Shown one piece after another: positions 1-7,811 of a stretch of DNA of 45,131 bases (within the stretch, counting starts at the first letter, position 1; every line of letters starts with the position of its first letter). The notes beneath the pieces were generated by a model, which ran no database searches, had not been told where the DNA came from, and saw nothing but the letters and a program-made list of their open reading frames with translations. The translations under genes and the position numbers were made by a program. Source of the DNA: Bacteroidota bacterium (GTDB lineage: Bacteria; Bacteroidota; Rhodothermia; Rhodothermales; JANQRZ01); contig JBCDKT010000031.1 of NCBI GenBank assembly GCA_038746285.1, forward strand, positions 1 through 45,131, written 5' to 3'.

Positions 1-1602
1 CACGGCAATCGTCACGGCGCCGGCCGAGGGGTTGGGGTAGACCGCCTCGACGGCGAAGGCGGCCGGCTGCGCGGTGCTGGCGGCGACGGGGGCGCGGGCG
101 GCCTCGTCCTCGTCGCCGGTGACGGTGAGGATCTGGTTGGCCGCGACGCCGGTGAGCACGGTGGGCTGGTCACCTGCGCCTCCGACCCCGACGCCGGCAG
201 GCCATGCGACGACGAGGGAGTCGACCGTCGCGGCGTCGCCGAGGCCGAAGTGCAGCCGGTACCCGCTCTGCGCGCCCAAGCCCGAGCGGATGGTCGCGGA
301 GCGTAGGAGCCTAGCCTGCTGTCCGCCGATGGAGGCGTAGGCGGTGACGAGGGCACCGACGCCGAAGCGGTTGCGTCCGCTGGTGCGCTGGAGGTCGACC
401 TCGAGCCAGTTGGCGGAGCCGCCTCTGGCCGTGCCCTGGGCAGTGGAGAGGCGGTTGGCTGCGCCGGTGGTGGTGTTACGGTAGAGCAGGTTGCGCTGGC
501 TGCGCGTGAAGCCGCCGCGTGCCACGTAGATGTCGAGGTCGCCGTCGCCGTCGTCGTCGGCCAGCACCACCCTGGGAGACTCACTGTCTGACGGTCCAAA
601 ATCGATGCCGGTGAACTGGCCGGCGCCGTCGTTGAGGTAGAGCGTGTTGATGGCATCGTCGCGGACGATCACCAGGTCGAGGTCGCCGTCGTTGTCTACG
701 TCGCCCCAGGCGCTGCCGACAGAGCTGACCGGATTGGTGTCGAGGCCGGCAGTCGCGTCGGTGAACACGCCCTCGTTGCGGAAAAGGCGGGTCGGAGCTT
801 CGAAGCTGGTTGTCACGATGTCGAGGTCACCGTCGCCGTCGAAGTCGCCCCACGAGCAGCTCTGGGTACGCCCGTAGTCCACGCTCAGCGAGGGGTCGGC
901 GGCCCGCACGAGCGTGCCAGCCTCGTTGATGTAGAGCTCGTTCGGATCACCCCCGTTGGTGTTTACGTGGAGGTCCGCGAAACCGTCGGCGTTGATGTCG
1001 CCCCAGCACCCGGTCGTGGACTCGAACACGTTGTCGTTGATTTCGGTGTCGTCGACCACAATGCCTGTGTTGCCGATGTTCTCGATCAGGACGTTCCGGA
1101 ACCCGATGCCCGGCGCGAGGCCCCGGCTGAGCACGCCGTCGAGTAGGCCGTCGCCGTTGTAGTCGGCAACGAGCACGTCGCGCGTGCGCTCGAACCTGTC
1201 GAGCGGCAGACGGATGTAGCGGAAGTTGGTCGGTCCCCGGTTGAGGAACAGCGCGCCGTCCATCAGGCTCGCCGTCGAGAGGTCGAGCCGCCCGTCGTTG
1301 TCGAAGTCGGCCCACGCGCCGGAGGTGGTCACCGCGAAGGGGTCCTCGTTTGTGGCGAAGTCGATGCGGGTGAAGGTGCCGGCCCCGCTGTTGCGGTAGA
1401 GGTCGTCGTCGTTGCCCGGCGTGTTGTTCGAGACGACGAGGTCGAGGTCGCCGTCGCCGTCGAAGTCACCCCAGAGCGCGGAGAGGGAGGGCTTGGCCAC
1501 CTGGGTGAGCAGGCTGTTTGTGTCCTGGACGAATGGGCCGGGCTGGGCGAAGGCTGCCGCGGGCAGCGCCAGCAGGATAAGGACGTACAGGGAGCGTGTC
1601 AT
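1..1602 (-). CDS. FG-GAP/VCBS and ASPIC/UnbV repeat protein with T9SS tail (3' end off the window)
   Basis: Secreted cell-surface protein of the CRTAC1/UnbV type; substrate unknown. It starts at ATG 1602 with a signal peptide (hydrophobic LYVLILLALPAAAFA, then Q). The body has at least six Asp-rich FG-GAP/VCBS repeats, for example WGDFDGDGDLDLV near residue 45 and repeated WGDxxxDGxxDL motifs. These fold as a beta-propeller and bind calcium in known members. An ASPIC/UnbV-like region follows (about residues 375-470, with RLHFGLGDA and VDSLVVAWPAG). The last visible residues, VYPNPSAGAVTIAV, are the beginning of a Por-secretion C-terminal sorting domain, so the protein is very probably exported by type IX secretion. 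The gene continues left of base 1, so only about 534 codons are visible and the tail is cut. The frame is open throughout. Confidence 0.88.
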   Translation of the reverse strand, partial: MTRSLYVLILLALPAAAFAQPGPFVQDTNSLLTQVAKPSLSALWGDFDGDGDLDLVVSNNTPGNDDDLYRNSGAGTFTRIDFATNEDPFAVTTSGAWADFDNDGRLDLSTASLMDGALFLNRGPTNFRYIRLPLDRFERTRDVLVADYNGDGLLDGVLSRGLAPGIGFRNVLIENIGNTGIVVDDTEINDNVFESTTGCWGDINADGFADLHVNTNGGDPNELYINEAGTLVRAADPSLSVDYGRTQSCSWGDFDGDGDLDIVTTSFEAPTRLFRNEGVFTDATAGLDTNPVSSVGSAWGDVDNDGDLDLVIVRDDAINTLYLNDGAGQFTGIDFGPSDSESPRVVLADDDGDGDLDIYVARGGFTRSQRNLLYRNTTTGAANRLSTAQGTARGGSANWLEVDLQRTSGRNRFGVGALVTAYASIGGQQARLLRSATIRSGLGAQSGYRLHFGLGDAATVDSLVVAWPAGVGVGGAGDQPTVLTGVAANQILTVTGDEDEAARAPVAASTAQPAAFAVEAVYPNPSAGAVTIAV

Positions 1603-1761
1603 AGCTGCAGGAGTATTTGTGACAGTGAAGATTGGCTTTGCGAAGGATAGGACACAGCACGGAATAGTGCAAGGGCCGGCAGGCGGATGCGCCGGAACTG
1701 GATGCCCCGACGCGCCATGGGCTTGCCTCGGCAGCGCGCAGCCGGCGTGCCGGCCGGCCCG

Positions 1762-1769
1762 TATCTTCC
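1762..1769 (+). promoter_or_regulatory. -7 promoter box TATCTTCC upstream of the YbbR gene
   Basis: TATCTTCC fits the Bacteroidota -7 consensus TAnnTTTG loosely and lies 20 bases before the ATG at 1790. The implied 5' leader is about 14 bases. The same type of box precedes many genes in this window. Confidence 0.45.
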
Positions 1770-1789
1770 GGCTCTATCCCCGAAGCGCC

Positions 1790-2779
1790 ATGCCCACGTC
1801 GTTTTCCGACCGGTTCAAAGTGTTTCTCGCCGAGCGGGCCGCCCGCCTCGACGGGGCCGAGAACGAAGCGCGGCGGCGGTGGACCGCGATGGCGCTCTCC
1901 GGCTGCGTGGCCTTCGCGCTGTGGTTCTCCTTCAGCATGCTGGAGTCCTACTCGGTCGTAGTCGAGATGCCGCTCGTCGTGCGGGACCTGCCGGACGGAC
2001 AGGCGCTCCGTCGGCTCCCGAACCCGACGGCGCGGGTGACCGTCCAGGGCGAGGGGTGGGAGCTGTTCAACCTCCGGCGCAGCCCGCCCACGCTGGAGAT
2101 CAACGCGCAGGAGGCGCAGTTCGACGTCTTCTCGGCAGCGTCCGAAGGGGGGCGGCTGCCGCCCGGCGTCTCGGTGCAGAGCGTCGTGCCGGACGTCATC
2201 GAGCCCGACCTGGAGCCTCGCATCGAGCGTGCCCTGCCGGTCCGGCCCCGCACGCAGCTTGCCGTGTCCTCGCTCTACGAGCTGCTCGGCGAGCCGACGG
2301 TAGACCCCGACACCGTCGTCGTGGCCGGAGCGCGCTCGATCGTCAACAGCCTCAGCTTCTGGCCCACCGAGCGGCTCGTGCGCGAGGATGTCGGGGCGTC
2401 GTTCACCGCGCCGGTCGCGCTCTCCGACACGCTCGCGGGCCTGGTCAGCCTGAGCCTCCGCGAAGTCAATCTGTCGGCTGCAGTGGCGGTGTTCACCGAG
2501 GCCAAGCGCGACCTGGAGGTGCGGACCGAGGGCACGCCGCCGGGCGGCAACCCGGTGCGCCTCATTCCCTCGAGCGTGACCGTGACCTACAGCGTCCCGA
2601 TGGACGAGTTCGCCCGCGCCAAAACGTCCGAGCGGTTCTACGCTGTCGTCGACTACGCCTCGGCCATCAACGACACGACGGGCACTGTGCAGCCCATGCT
2701 GAACCTGCCCCAGGAGCTCCACGTCCGCAACGCGCGCATCACGCCGCGCCGCCTGGAATACCGCATCCTCGTCGAGTAG
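1790..2779 (+). CDS. YbbR-like (CdaR family) membrane-anchored protein
   Basis: 329-residue protein with a short cytoplasmic N-terminus, one membrane segment (about residues 33-50, MALSGCVAFALWFSFSML) and a long extracytoplasmic part. That part is built of YbbR-type repeats: PVRPRTQLAVSSLYELLG followed by VDPDTVVVAGARSIVNSL is a characteristic YbbR signature. In Firmicutes, YbbR/CdaR regulates the diadenylate cyclase CdaA, but no cyclase gene lies nearby, so the role here is open. The frame is open upstream to 1412; I chose ATG 1790 because a -7 box sits just before it and the protein then starts with a plausible cytoplasmic segment. It is divergent from the FG-GAP gene. Confidence 0.8.
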   Translation: MPTSFSDRFKVFLAERAARLDGAENEARRRWTAMALSGCVAFALWFSFSMLESYSVVVEMPLVVRDLPDGQALRRLPNPTARVTVQGEGWELFNLRRSPPTLEINAQEAQFDVFSAASEGGRLPPGVSVQSVVPDVIEPDLEPRIERALPVRPRTQLAVSSLYELLGEPTVDPDTVVVAGARSIVNSLSFWPTERLVREDVGASFTAPVALSDTLAGLVSLSLREVNLSAAVAVFTEAKRDLEVRTEGTPPGGNPVRLIPSSVTVTYSVPMDEFARAKTSERFYAVVDYASAINDTTGTVQPMLNLPQELHVRNARITPRRLEYRILVE

Positions 2780-2887
2780 GACGTGTAGGAGCGGACGAGC
2801 GGGGGAAGGAAGAGCGGAAGAAGTCCGGGATTCGTCGCCACGCTGCTTTTCCAGCTTCCGCCCGTCCTCCCCTCTGCTCATCTCTGC

Positions 2888-3796
2888 ATGTTCTACCTTG
2901 CCCTCGCGGTCGCTTCCAGCCTCGGCATCGCAACGATCTTCAAGTACAGCGAGCGCCACGGCCTCGACCGGATGGCGCTGCTGACGGTGAACTACGCGGT
3001 GGCCTCTGCCCTGGCCGGCGGTCTGCTGCTGACGGGGGTAGAGACGGCGGCGGGCGGACTCGCTCTGAGCTCAGGGTTGCTCGCGCTCGGCGTCGGGACC
3101 GGCGTGCTCTTCATCGGTGGGTTCGTGCTGTTCTCGTACGCGATCCGCGTGGCGGGCATGTCGCTGGCGGCGGGCGTGATGCGGCTGGCGGTGGCGCTGC
3201 CGTTCCTGGCCTCATGGCTGATCTGGGGGGAGGTACCGAGCGCAGCCCAGGCCAGCGGGATGGCTGTGGCGGGTGGGGCCTTTTTCCTGATCGCACGGCG
3301 CGAGGCCCCGGCGTCGGCCGCGCACGTCGCCAGCGGCGAGTCACAGGAGGCAGACGCGCACGGTGGATGGCAGGTGGCCCTCGTCCTCGGTCTGCTTTTC
3401 CTGGTAGGCGGGACCGTAGACGTCTCGCTCAAGGCGTTCGACGAACTGTTCGCCGCGACGAACAGCCGGGCTTTGTTTCTGCTGATGGTCTTTGGAGTGG
3501 CGTTTGGGACCGGGCTGACGCTCGTCGTGCGGCGGAGGGTGCGGGAGGGCGTCTGGCCACGCGCAGCGGCGGTCGGGTGGGGAGGCCTGCTGGGACTCGC
3601 CAACTACGCCTCGGTCGAGTTCCTGCTGCAAGCCATCGCCAGGCTCTCGGGGCCGTTCGTCTTTCCGGTCAACAACATCGCCATCGTCATCGGGGCCGCC
3701 TTCCTCGGCGTGCTCGTCTGGGGCGAGCGGGTGTCTGGGGCGAACCGCCTCGGCCTGGGGCTGGCCGTCGTGGCGCTTGTGCTGATGGGATGGTAG
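2888..3796 (+). CDS. EamA/DMT-family transporter
   Basis: 302-residue integral membrane protein with about ten predicted hydrophobic helices in two halves (roughly residues 1-140 and 160-302), separated by a hydrophilic loop at residues 142-160. This matches the duplicated EamA (drug/metabolite transporter) fold. The C-terminal half contains FPVNNIAIVIGAAFLGVLVW and ends in a helix typical of the family. The substrate cannot be read from the sequence; DMT members export amino acids, nucleosides or drugs. The start is ATG 2888. The 108-base spacer before it contains an A/G-rich short-motif stretch (2800-2825) but no clear promoter. Codon use looks like that of the neighbours. Confidence 0.8.
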   Translation: MFYLALAVASSLGIATIFKYSERHGLDRMALLTVNYAVASALAGGLLLTGVETAAGGLALSSGLLALGVGTGVLFIGGFVLFSYAIRVAGMSLAAGVMRLAVALPFLASWLIWGEVPSAAQASGMAVAGGAFFLIARREAPASAAHVASGESQEADAHGGWQVALVLGLLFLVGGTVDVSLKAFDELFAATNSRALFLLMVFGVAFGTGLTLVVRRRVREGVWPRAAAVGWGGLLGLANYASVEFLLQAIARLSGPFVFPVNNIAIVIGAAFLGVLVWGERVSGANRLGLGLAVVALVLMGW

Positions 3797-3899
3797 ACGC
3801 GGCGAGCCGCGAGCGCCGAGCGACGAACAGACGCGCCGGGAACGTTGTCCACGCTGGACCTTTGGACCTCGACTCGTCGCTCGACCCTTGCACGTCGCC

Positions 3900-4574
3900 A
3901 TGCCACAGTCCCGCCGCCTGCTGCCCGTCCTCGCGCTGCTCCTCGTCGGGGCGGCGCTCGCGCTCACGGTGTGGCTGGCGCGGCCTCGGTGGTCCGTCGA
4001 GGGCGTCCGGGACGCGGTCGTGACGACGATCCAGTCGGAAGCGCCGGCCTCGGACCTCGTCACGGGGCGCGTGGGGATCGCGGCGCGGCGCGAGATCCGC
4101 AACCTCGGCCAGTTCTCGTGGCTCCCGGCGTGGCTGGACCTCCCCGGCGTAAACGTCCTCGACGCTGAGGCGCGCGTGGAGGCCACCGGCGAGGCGCTCT
4201 ACGGGTTCGACGTGCGCGCCCTCACGCCGGACATGATCGAGGTCTACCCAAGCGGACTCGTGGAGGTGACCCTGCCCCCGCTGCGCGTCGTCGCCGTCGA
4301 CACCGACCTCGCCGGGTTGCGGGTCGAGAGCGAGGAGGGCGTGCTGCGCGGCGGGGCCGGCCGCCAGCTCGAGGCCGAGGCGCTGCGCGACGTCGAGGCG
4401 CTGCTGCTGCGCCAGGCCGAGCAGCACCTCGCGGACTCCGTCCAGCCGGCCGTCAACACCTCGAAGGCGCTCGAGGCGATGCTGAGGCCGCCACTCCGGG
4501 CCGCCGGGCTGGAGGCCCCGCGCTTCCGGTTCCGCCTCGGGCCGGACCTCACGCTCGAACCCTCGCTAGAATGA
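3900..4574 (+). CDS. DUF4230-family protein
   Basis: 224-residue protein with one N-terminal membrane anchor (LLPVLALLLVGAALALTVWL) and a soluble domain resembling DUF4230. Seen features are a beta-rich segment with VEVTLPPLRVVAVDTD and a C-terminal helical stretch full of Ala/Leu/Glu that ends in a paired-helix region (residues 150-205), as in that family. The biochemical function of DUF4230 is unknown. I chose ATG 3900; an upstream in-frame TTG at 3888 is less likely. The stop overlaps the start of the next gene by four bases (ATGA), indicating translational coupling. Confidence 0.65.
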   Translation: MPQSRRLLPVLALLLVGAALALTVWLARPRWSVEGVRDAVVTTIQSEAPASDLVTGRVGIAARREIRNLGQFSWLPAWLDLPGVNVLDAEARVEATGEALYGFDVRALTPDMIEVYPSGLVEVTLPPLRVVAVDTDLAGLRVESEEGVLRGGAGRQLEAEALRDVEALLLRQAEQHLADSVQPAVNTSKALEAMLRPPLRAAGLEAPRFRFRLGPDLTLEPSLE

Positions 4575-5179
4575 AACAGGCCGACGAGCACCCTCCGTTT
4601 CTCGACACGCCCAGCGGGATCATGACGGCCTCGGGCGTGCACTTCCACACGACGCGTGCGCTCCTCGAAGGCTACGCGGGGCCGGTGCTGGAGGCCGTGC
4701 CGCTGGCTACGCTCGTGGACCGGGCCGAGGTGTGGCTGCGCTCGGGGCAGACGCTCGCGCTCTGGTCGCTGGCGCTGCTGCTGCTCGTCGCGCCGCCGGT
4801 CGGAGCCGCGTTCGCGGCGCTGACGGTCTACCTCGGGTGGGAGACGCTCGGGCCGTCGGTGGTGAGCCGGCGGTTGGTGTCGGCCTTCCGGGTTTTGGAG
4901 AAGCCGCTCGTGCAGGCCGTGCTCTACGTAGCCGTGCTGAGCTGGCTCGGGGCCGAGGGGCGGCTGGGTGCCGTCGTAGCCGGGCTGCTCGGGTTCGTCC
5001 TCGTGCGGTGGCGCGTGCTCCCGCTCCTGCTCCGGTCGGCGCTGAAGATCCTTCGCCGCCCGCTCTACACCCTCCCCGCGCCCGACCAGGTGCTCCGCGC
5101 CTTCGTCCTCCGCGCCGCGCTTCGGCATGGGATCAAGCTGCCCCAACTCGAACGCCTCAAGCAGGAGCTTCGCAGGTGA
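4571..5179 (+). CDS. Hypothetical membrane protein coupled to the DUF4230 gene
   Basis: 202 residues; I do not recognise the family. The N-terminal 60 residues are soluble. At least three hydrophobic segments follow (about 58-85, 110-130 and 133-152), then a basic, amphipathic C-terminus rich in Arg/Leu (RRPLYTLPAPDQVLRAFVLR). It starts at ATG 4571 inside the stop of the preceding gene, so the two products are probably made together and may interact. A membrane-associated accessory of the DUF4230 protein is the most that context allows. Confidence 0.6.
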   Translation: MKQADEHPPFLDTPSGIMTASGVHFHTTRALLEGYAGPVLEAVPLATLVDRAEVWLRSGQTLALWSLALLLLVAPPVGAAFAALTVYLGWETLGPSVVSRRLVSAFRVLEKPLVQAVLYVAVLSWLGAEGRLGAVVAGLLGFVLVRWRVLPLLLRSALKILRRPLYTLPAPDQVLRAFVLRAALRHGIKLPQLERLKQELRR

Positions 5180-5215
5180 GGCTGCGCTTGCCCCGGAGGC
5201 GGCAGCGTCGAGGAG

Positions 5216-5223
5216 TATCTTCG
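5216..5223 (+). promoter_or_regulatory. -7 box TATCTTCG, leaderless sigma-factor promoter
   Basis: TATCTTCG is followed by only four bases (CCGC) before ATG 5228. Transcription would start at or next to the start codon, giving a leaderless mRNA. Confidence 0.5.
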
Positions 5224-5227
5224 CCGC

Positions 5228-5836
5228 ATGATTGCGTCCGGCCCCTCGACTCTCGCCGTGTGGCTCGTCCTGATGCTGGCCCAGGCGGGCCGCGCCCGGC
5301 CGTCCGAGGACGAAGACCGGGCGCTGGCTCAGCGGATCCGCCGGGGCGACGCCGACGCCTTCCGCCGCTTCTTCGACCGGACCCACGCGGACCTGCTCCG
5401 GGCGCTTCGGCGGCGCGGGCTGGACGTGGCGGCAGCCGAGGACGTGGCGCAGAACGCCTACCTCTGGCTCTGGGAGCACCGCGACCGCATCGACCCGGCG
5501 CAGTCGCTGCGGGGGCTGCTCTTCCGCATCGGGCTGACGCGCGGGCTGAACCACCTCCGCGACACGGGGCGGACCGAGGCGCTGCCGGACCTCGACCTGC
5601 CCGGCGAAGGCGCGGGCGACCCAGCGGCGCTCGCCGACCTCCGCCGCGCGCTCGCCGACGCCGTCGCCGCGCTGCCGGAGCGCCGCCGCGAGACGTTCGG
5701 GCTCTGCTTCTTCGACGGCCTCTCGCACCGCGAGGCCGCCGAGGTGATGGACGTCAGCCCCCGGACCGTCGAGCACCAGATGGCGCACGCGCTGAAAGCG
5801 ATTCGGACCCACCTTGCGCCCTTTCTGGAGGACTAG
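5228..5836 (+). CDS. ECF RNA polymerase sigma factor (FecI/RpoE-like)
   Basis: 202-residue extracytoplasmic-function sigma factor. Region 2 spans roughly residues 33-95 (DADAFRRFFDRTHADLLRAL, AAEDVAQNAYLWLWEHRDRI). Region 4 spans about 138-200, with the helix-turn-helix GLSHREAAEVMDVSPRTVEH. It should direct core polymerase to promoters of a surface-signalling regulon, probably including the receptor gene downstream. The FecR-type anti-sigma gene lies about 1.1 kb downstream on the same strand, after one lipoprotein gene. An internal ATG at 5273 would remove a hydrophobic N-terminal stretch; I prefer 5228 because the -7 box sits four bases before it. Confidence 0.88.
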   Translation: MIASGPSTLAVWLVLMLAQAGRARPSEDEDRALAQRIRRGDADAFRRFFDRTHADLLRALRRRGLDVAAAEDVAQNAYLWLWEHRDRIDPAQSLRGLLFRIGLTRGLNHLRDTGRTEALPDLDLPGEGAGDPAALADLRRALADAVAALPERRRETFGLCFFDGLSHREAAEVMDVSPRTVEHQMAHALKAIRTHLAPFLED

Positions 5837-5944
5837 GAGAAAAAGTAAGGGATGAATAGGGGATCGGTGGGGCGCACGGTGTAGGAACCCTGACGGCGCG
5901 ACCCGTCGCCTGCAGTTCCTCATTCGTCCAAACCCATACGAACC

Positions 5945-6853
5945 ATGACTCGATTCTCTCTTTTCCGCCTGCCGGTCCTCGCTCTCGGGATGGCGTTTCT
6001 CCTCGCAGCGTGCGACGCCACCGTCGACGACAGCACGGCGGACCTGACCGCAGCAGAGGCCGACGAGGCCGCCGCGATCGTCGCCGAAGCCCTCGCCGAG
6101 GACGCCGGTGGCTTCTTCGCCTCCACCGCTGACCTCACCGCCGCGCTCGAAGACGACAGCATGGCGAGCGGTCCCCAGGCTTTGGGCGGGCACCGCGACC
6201 GGCGCGGCAGCCACCTGCGGTGCCGCAACGGAGACTACGTGCTGACCTACGACGAGGTCACCGGTACGCACCTCGTCACCTACGAGTGCAGCGTCGATAC
6301 CGGCACGGCCCAGCGCAGCTACAGCGCCCAACTCACCTACCAGTACCGCGACGCCGACGGCGGCTTCGTCGCCCGTCCGGTCGAGGAGTGGGACACGGTG
6401 GACTCCGTTGCCTTCGGCGGGACCCGCGAGGGCGAGGGGCAGTTCGGCCGTGGCGAGTTTAGCCGCACGTCCATGTTCGAGCAGGACGGCGCGTGGACGC
6501 TCTCCGGCCTCGCCGACAACACGACGCCTGCCATCCTCTCGGGCCGCCAGCAGCGCAGCGGTATCCACGCGCAGACCGGCCCCGGCGGCTCCGGCACACG
6601 CACATTCTCGGCCGAGCTGAGCGGCGAAGGAATTGAACTCCGCGAAGGCGACGACGGGCTGGGTATGGCTGCTGTCGGGACACTGTCCTACACGGTCGAG
6701 ATGGAGATCGAGCGCAACGGTGCAATCGTGACGCGGACCGTCGAGGGCACCATCGAGCTCGAAAACAGCGGCTTCGGGCTGCTCCGCATCATCGGCATCC
6801 GGGGCCTCTACCGCGTCTCGCTCGGCGACGGCGCACTCGAGTTCACCCCGTAG
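5945..6853 (+). CDS. Lipoprotein of unknown function between sigma and anti-sigma genes
   Basis: 302-residue lipoprotein. The signal peptide ends in the lipobox LLAAC, with Cys23 as the lipidation site. The mature part is acidic at first (DATVDDSTADLTAAEADEAA), then mostly beta-strand-like with many Thr/Gly/Glu residues; no named family is recognised. It lies between the ECF sigma gene and its presumed FecR partner, so it may be a regulated product or an accessory of the surface-signalling locus. The 108-base spacer upstream shows no clear -7 box. Ends at 6853. Confidence 0.7.
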   Translation: MTRFSLFRLPVLALGMAFLLAACDATVDDSTADLTAAEADEAAAIVAEALAEDAGGFFASTADLTAALEDDSMASGPQALGGHRDRRGSHLRCRNGDYVLTYDEVTGTHLVTYECSVDTGTAQRSYSAQLTYQYRDADGGFVARPVEEWDTVDSVAFGGTREGEGQFGRGEFSRTSMFEQDGAWTLSGLADNTTPAILSGRQQRSGIHAQTGPGGSGTRTFSAELSGEGIELREGDDGLGMAAVGTLSYTVEMEIERNGAIVTRTVEGTIELENSGFGLLRIIGIRGLYRVSLGDGALEFTP

Positions 6854-6896
6854 CCGCTCGCGCATCCGGTCCAGGCCGGGCCGGATGCGCAGGGCC

Positions 6897-6904
6897 TATC
6901 TTGT
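6897..6904 (+). promoter_or_regulatory. -7 box TATCTTGT, leaderless anti-sigma promoter
   Basis: TATCTTGT, then four bases (CCCC), then the GTG start of the FecR gene at 6909. The spacing supports both a leaderless transcript and the choice of this GTG over the in-frame ATG at 6885, which lies upstream of the box. Confidence 0.5.
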
Positions 6905-6908
6905 CCCC

Positions 6909-7811
6909 GTGTCTACCTTGCCTCCCGACGACCGCGACCTTCGCCTCGCTCGCCAACTCGACGCGGGCGAGGCGTCGGACGGGTCGGACGCCCTGCGCCA
7001 CGCGCTCGAATCTGCCCGGCCGGCAGCGCCCTCGGTCGAGGCTGGGACGAGCGAGCGCCTGTGGGCAGGGATCGAAGCACAGATGGGGCCAGCCCCTCGG
7101 GCGGCGCGGCCCCCGCTCCGGCTCGTGCAGCGGCCGGTGGTGCGATGGGCTGCTGCCGCTCTCGTCCTGCTCGCCTTCGGCGTAGCGGTATGGACGACCC
7201 AGCAGCCTGACCTCGTGGCAGTCGCCGTGGCCGAGACGGTGACGTGGGACGCGCCCGACGGCTCGACCGTCACGCTGCGCCCGAACAGCCGCCTCGTCCA
7301 CCACGGCGAGCGCGCCTACGGGCTCGACGGGCAGGCCTTCTTTGCAGTCACCTCGGACCCTGACCGTCCGTTCACCGTCGAGGCTGGGCCGGGGACGGTC
7401 CGCGTCCTCGGCACCCGGTTCGACGTGAGCACCTGGGGCGGGGAGACCGCCGTGTTCGTCGAGGAAGGCCGCGTGGCCGTCGAGGGAGCCTCGGCGGAGG
7501 TCGTCCTCGGCGCGGGCGGGGCCGCGGCGGCGAGTTCGGCAGGCGTGGCACGCGTCGAAGCGCCGAGCGCGGAGACCTACCTCGACTGGCAGCGCGGCGA
7601 GGTGGCGTTCGAGCGCGAGCGGGTGCAGCGCGTGGCGGACGAGATCGGCCAGCACTTCGACGTGCGCGTGGCCGTGGGGGCCGCAGCCGACGAGACGGTC
7701 TCGGGCGTGATCAGACTGGACGACGTGCGCCAAGCGCTCGGCGACTTGGGCCGCATCCTCGGCGGAGGGTTCGAGGCCGATGGTGATGGCTACCGCTTCG
7801 TCCGGCCATGA
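6909..7811 (+). CDS. FecR-family anti-sigma factor
   Basis: About 300-residue inner-membrane regulator that should bind the ECF sigma factor through its cytoplasmic N-terminus and sense the receptor in the periplasm. Seen: a soluble N-terminal region with LARQLDAGEASDG; one membrane helix near residues 80-97 (AAAALVLLAFGVAVW); a FecR domain (GLDGQAFFAVTSDPDRPFTV, VRVLGTRFDV); and a C-terminal DUF4974-like segment (DEIGQHFDVRVAV to the end), as in Bacteroidota FecR proteins. Its stop overlaps the receptor start by four bases (ATGA), so the two are co-translated. The GTG start at 6909 is favoured by the -7 box. Confidence 0.87.
   Translation: MSTLPPDDRDLRLARQLDAGEASDGSDALRHALESARPAAPSVEAGTSERLWAGIEAQMGPAPRAARPPLRLVQRPVVRWAAAALVLLAFGVAVWTTQQPDLVAVAVAETVTWDAPDGSTVTLRPNSRLVHHGERAYGLDGQAFFAVTSDPDRPFTVEAGPGTVRVLGTRFDVSTWGGETAVFVEEGRVAVEGASAEVVLGAGGAAAASSAGVARVEAPSAETYLDWQRGEVAFERERVQRVADEIGQHFDVRVAVGAAADETVSGVIRLDDVRQALGDLGRILGGGFEADGDGYRFVRP

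Noticed and set aside
1412-1789. N-terminal extension of the YbbR gene to 1412
   Set aside because: The extension is antisense to the start of the FG-GAP gene and lacks conserved sequence; the -7 box lies just before ATG 1790.
4244-6865. Very long open frame on the minus strand (873 codons) across several plus-strand genes
   Set aside because: It is antisense to the DUF4230, membrane, sigma and lipoprotein genes, all of which have recognisable motifs; its translation is Arg/Glu/Pro-rich low complexity, as expected from a GC-rich shadow frame.
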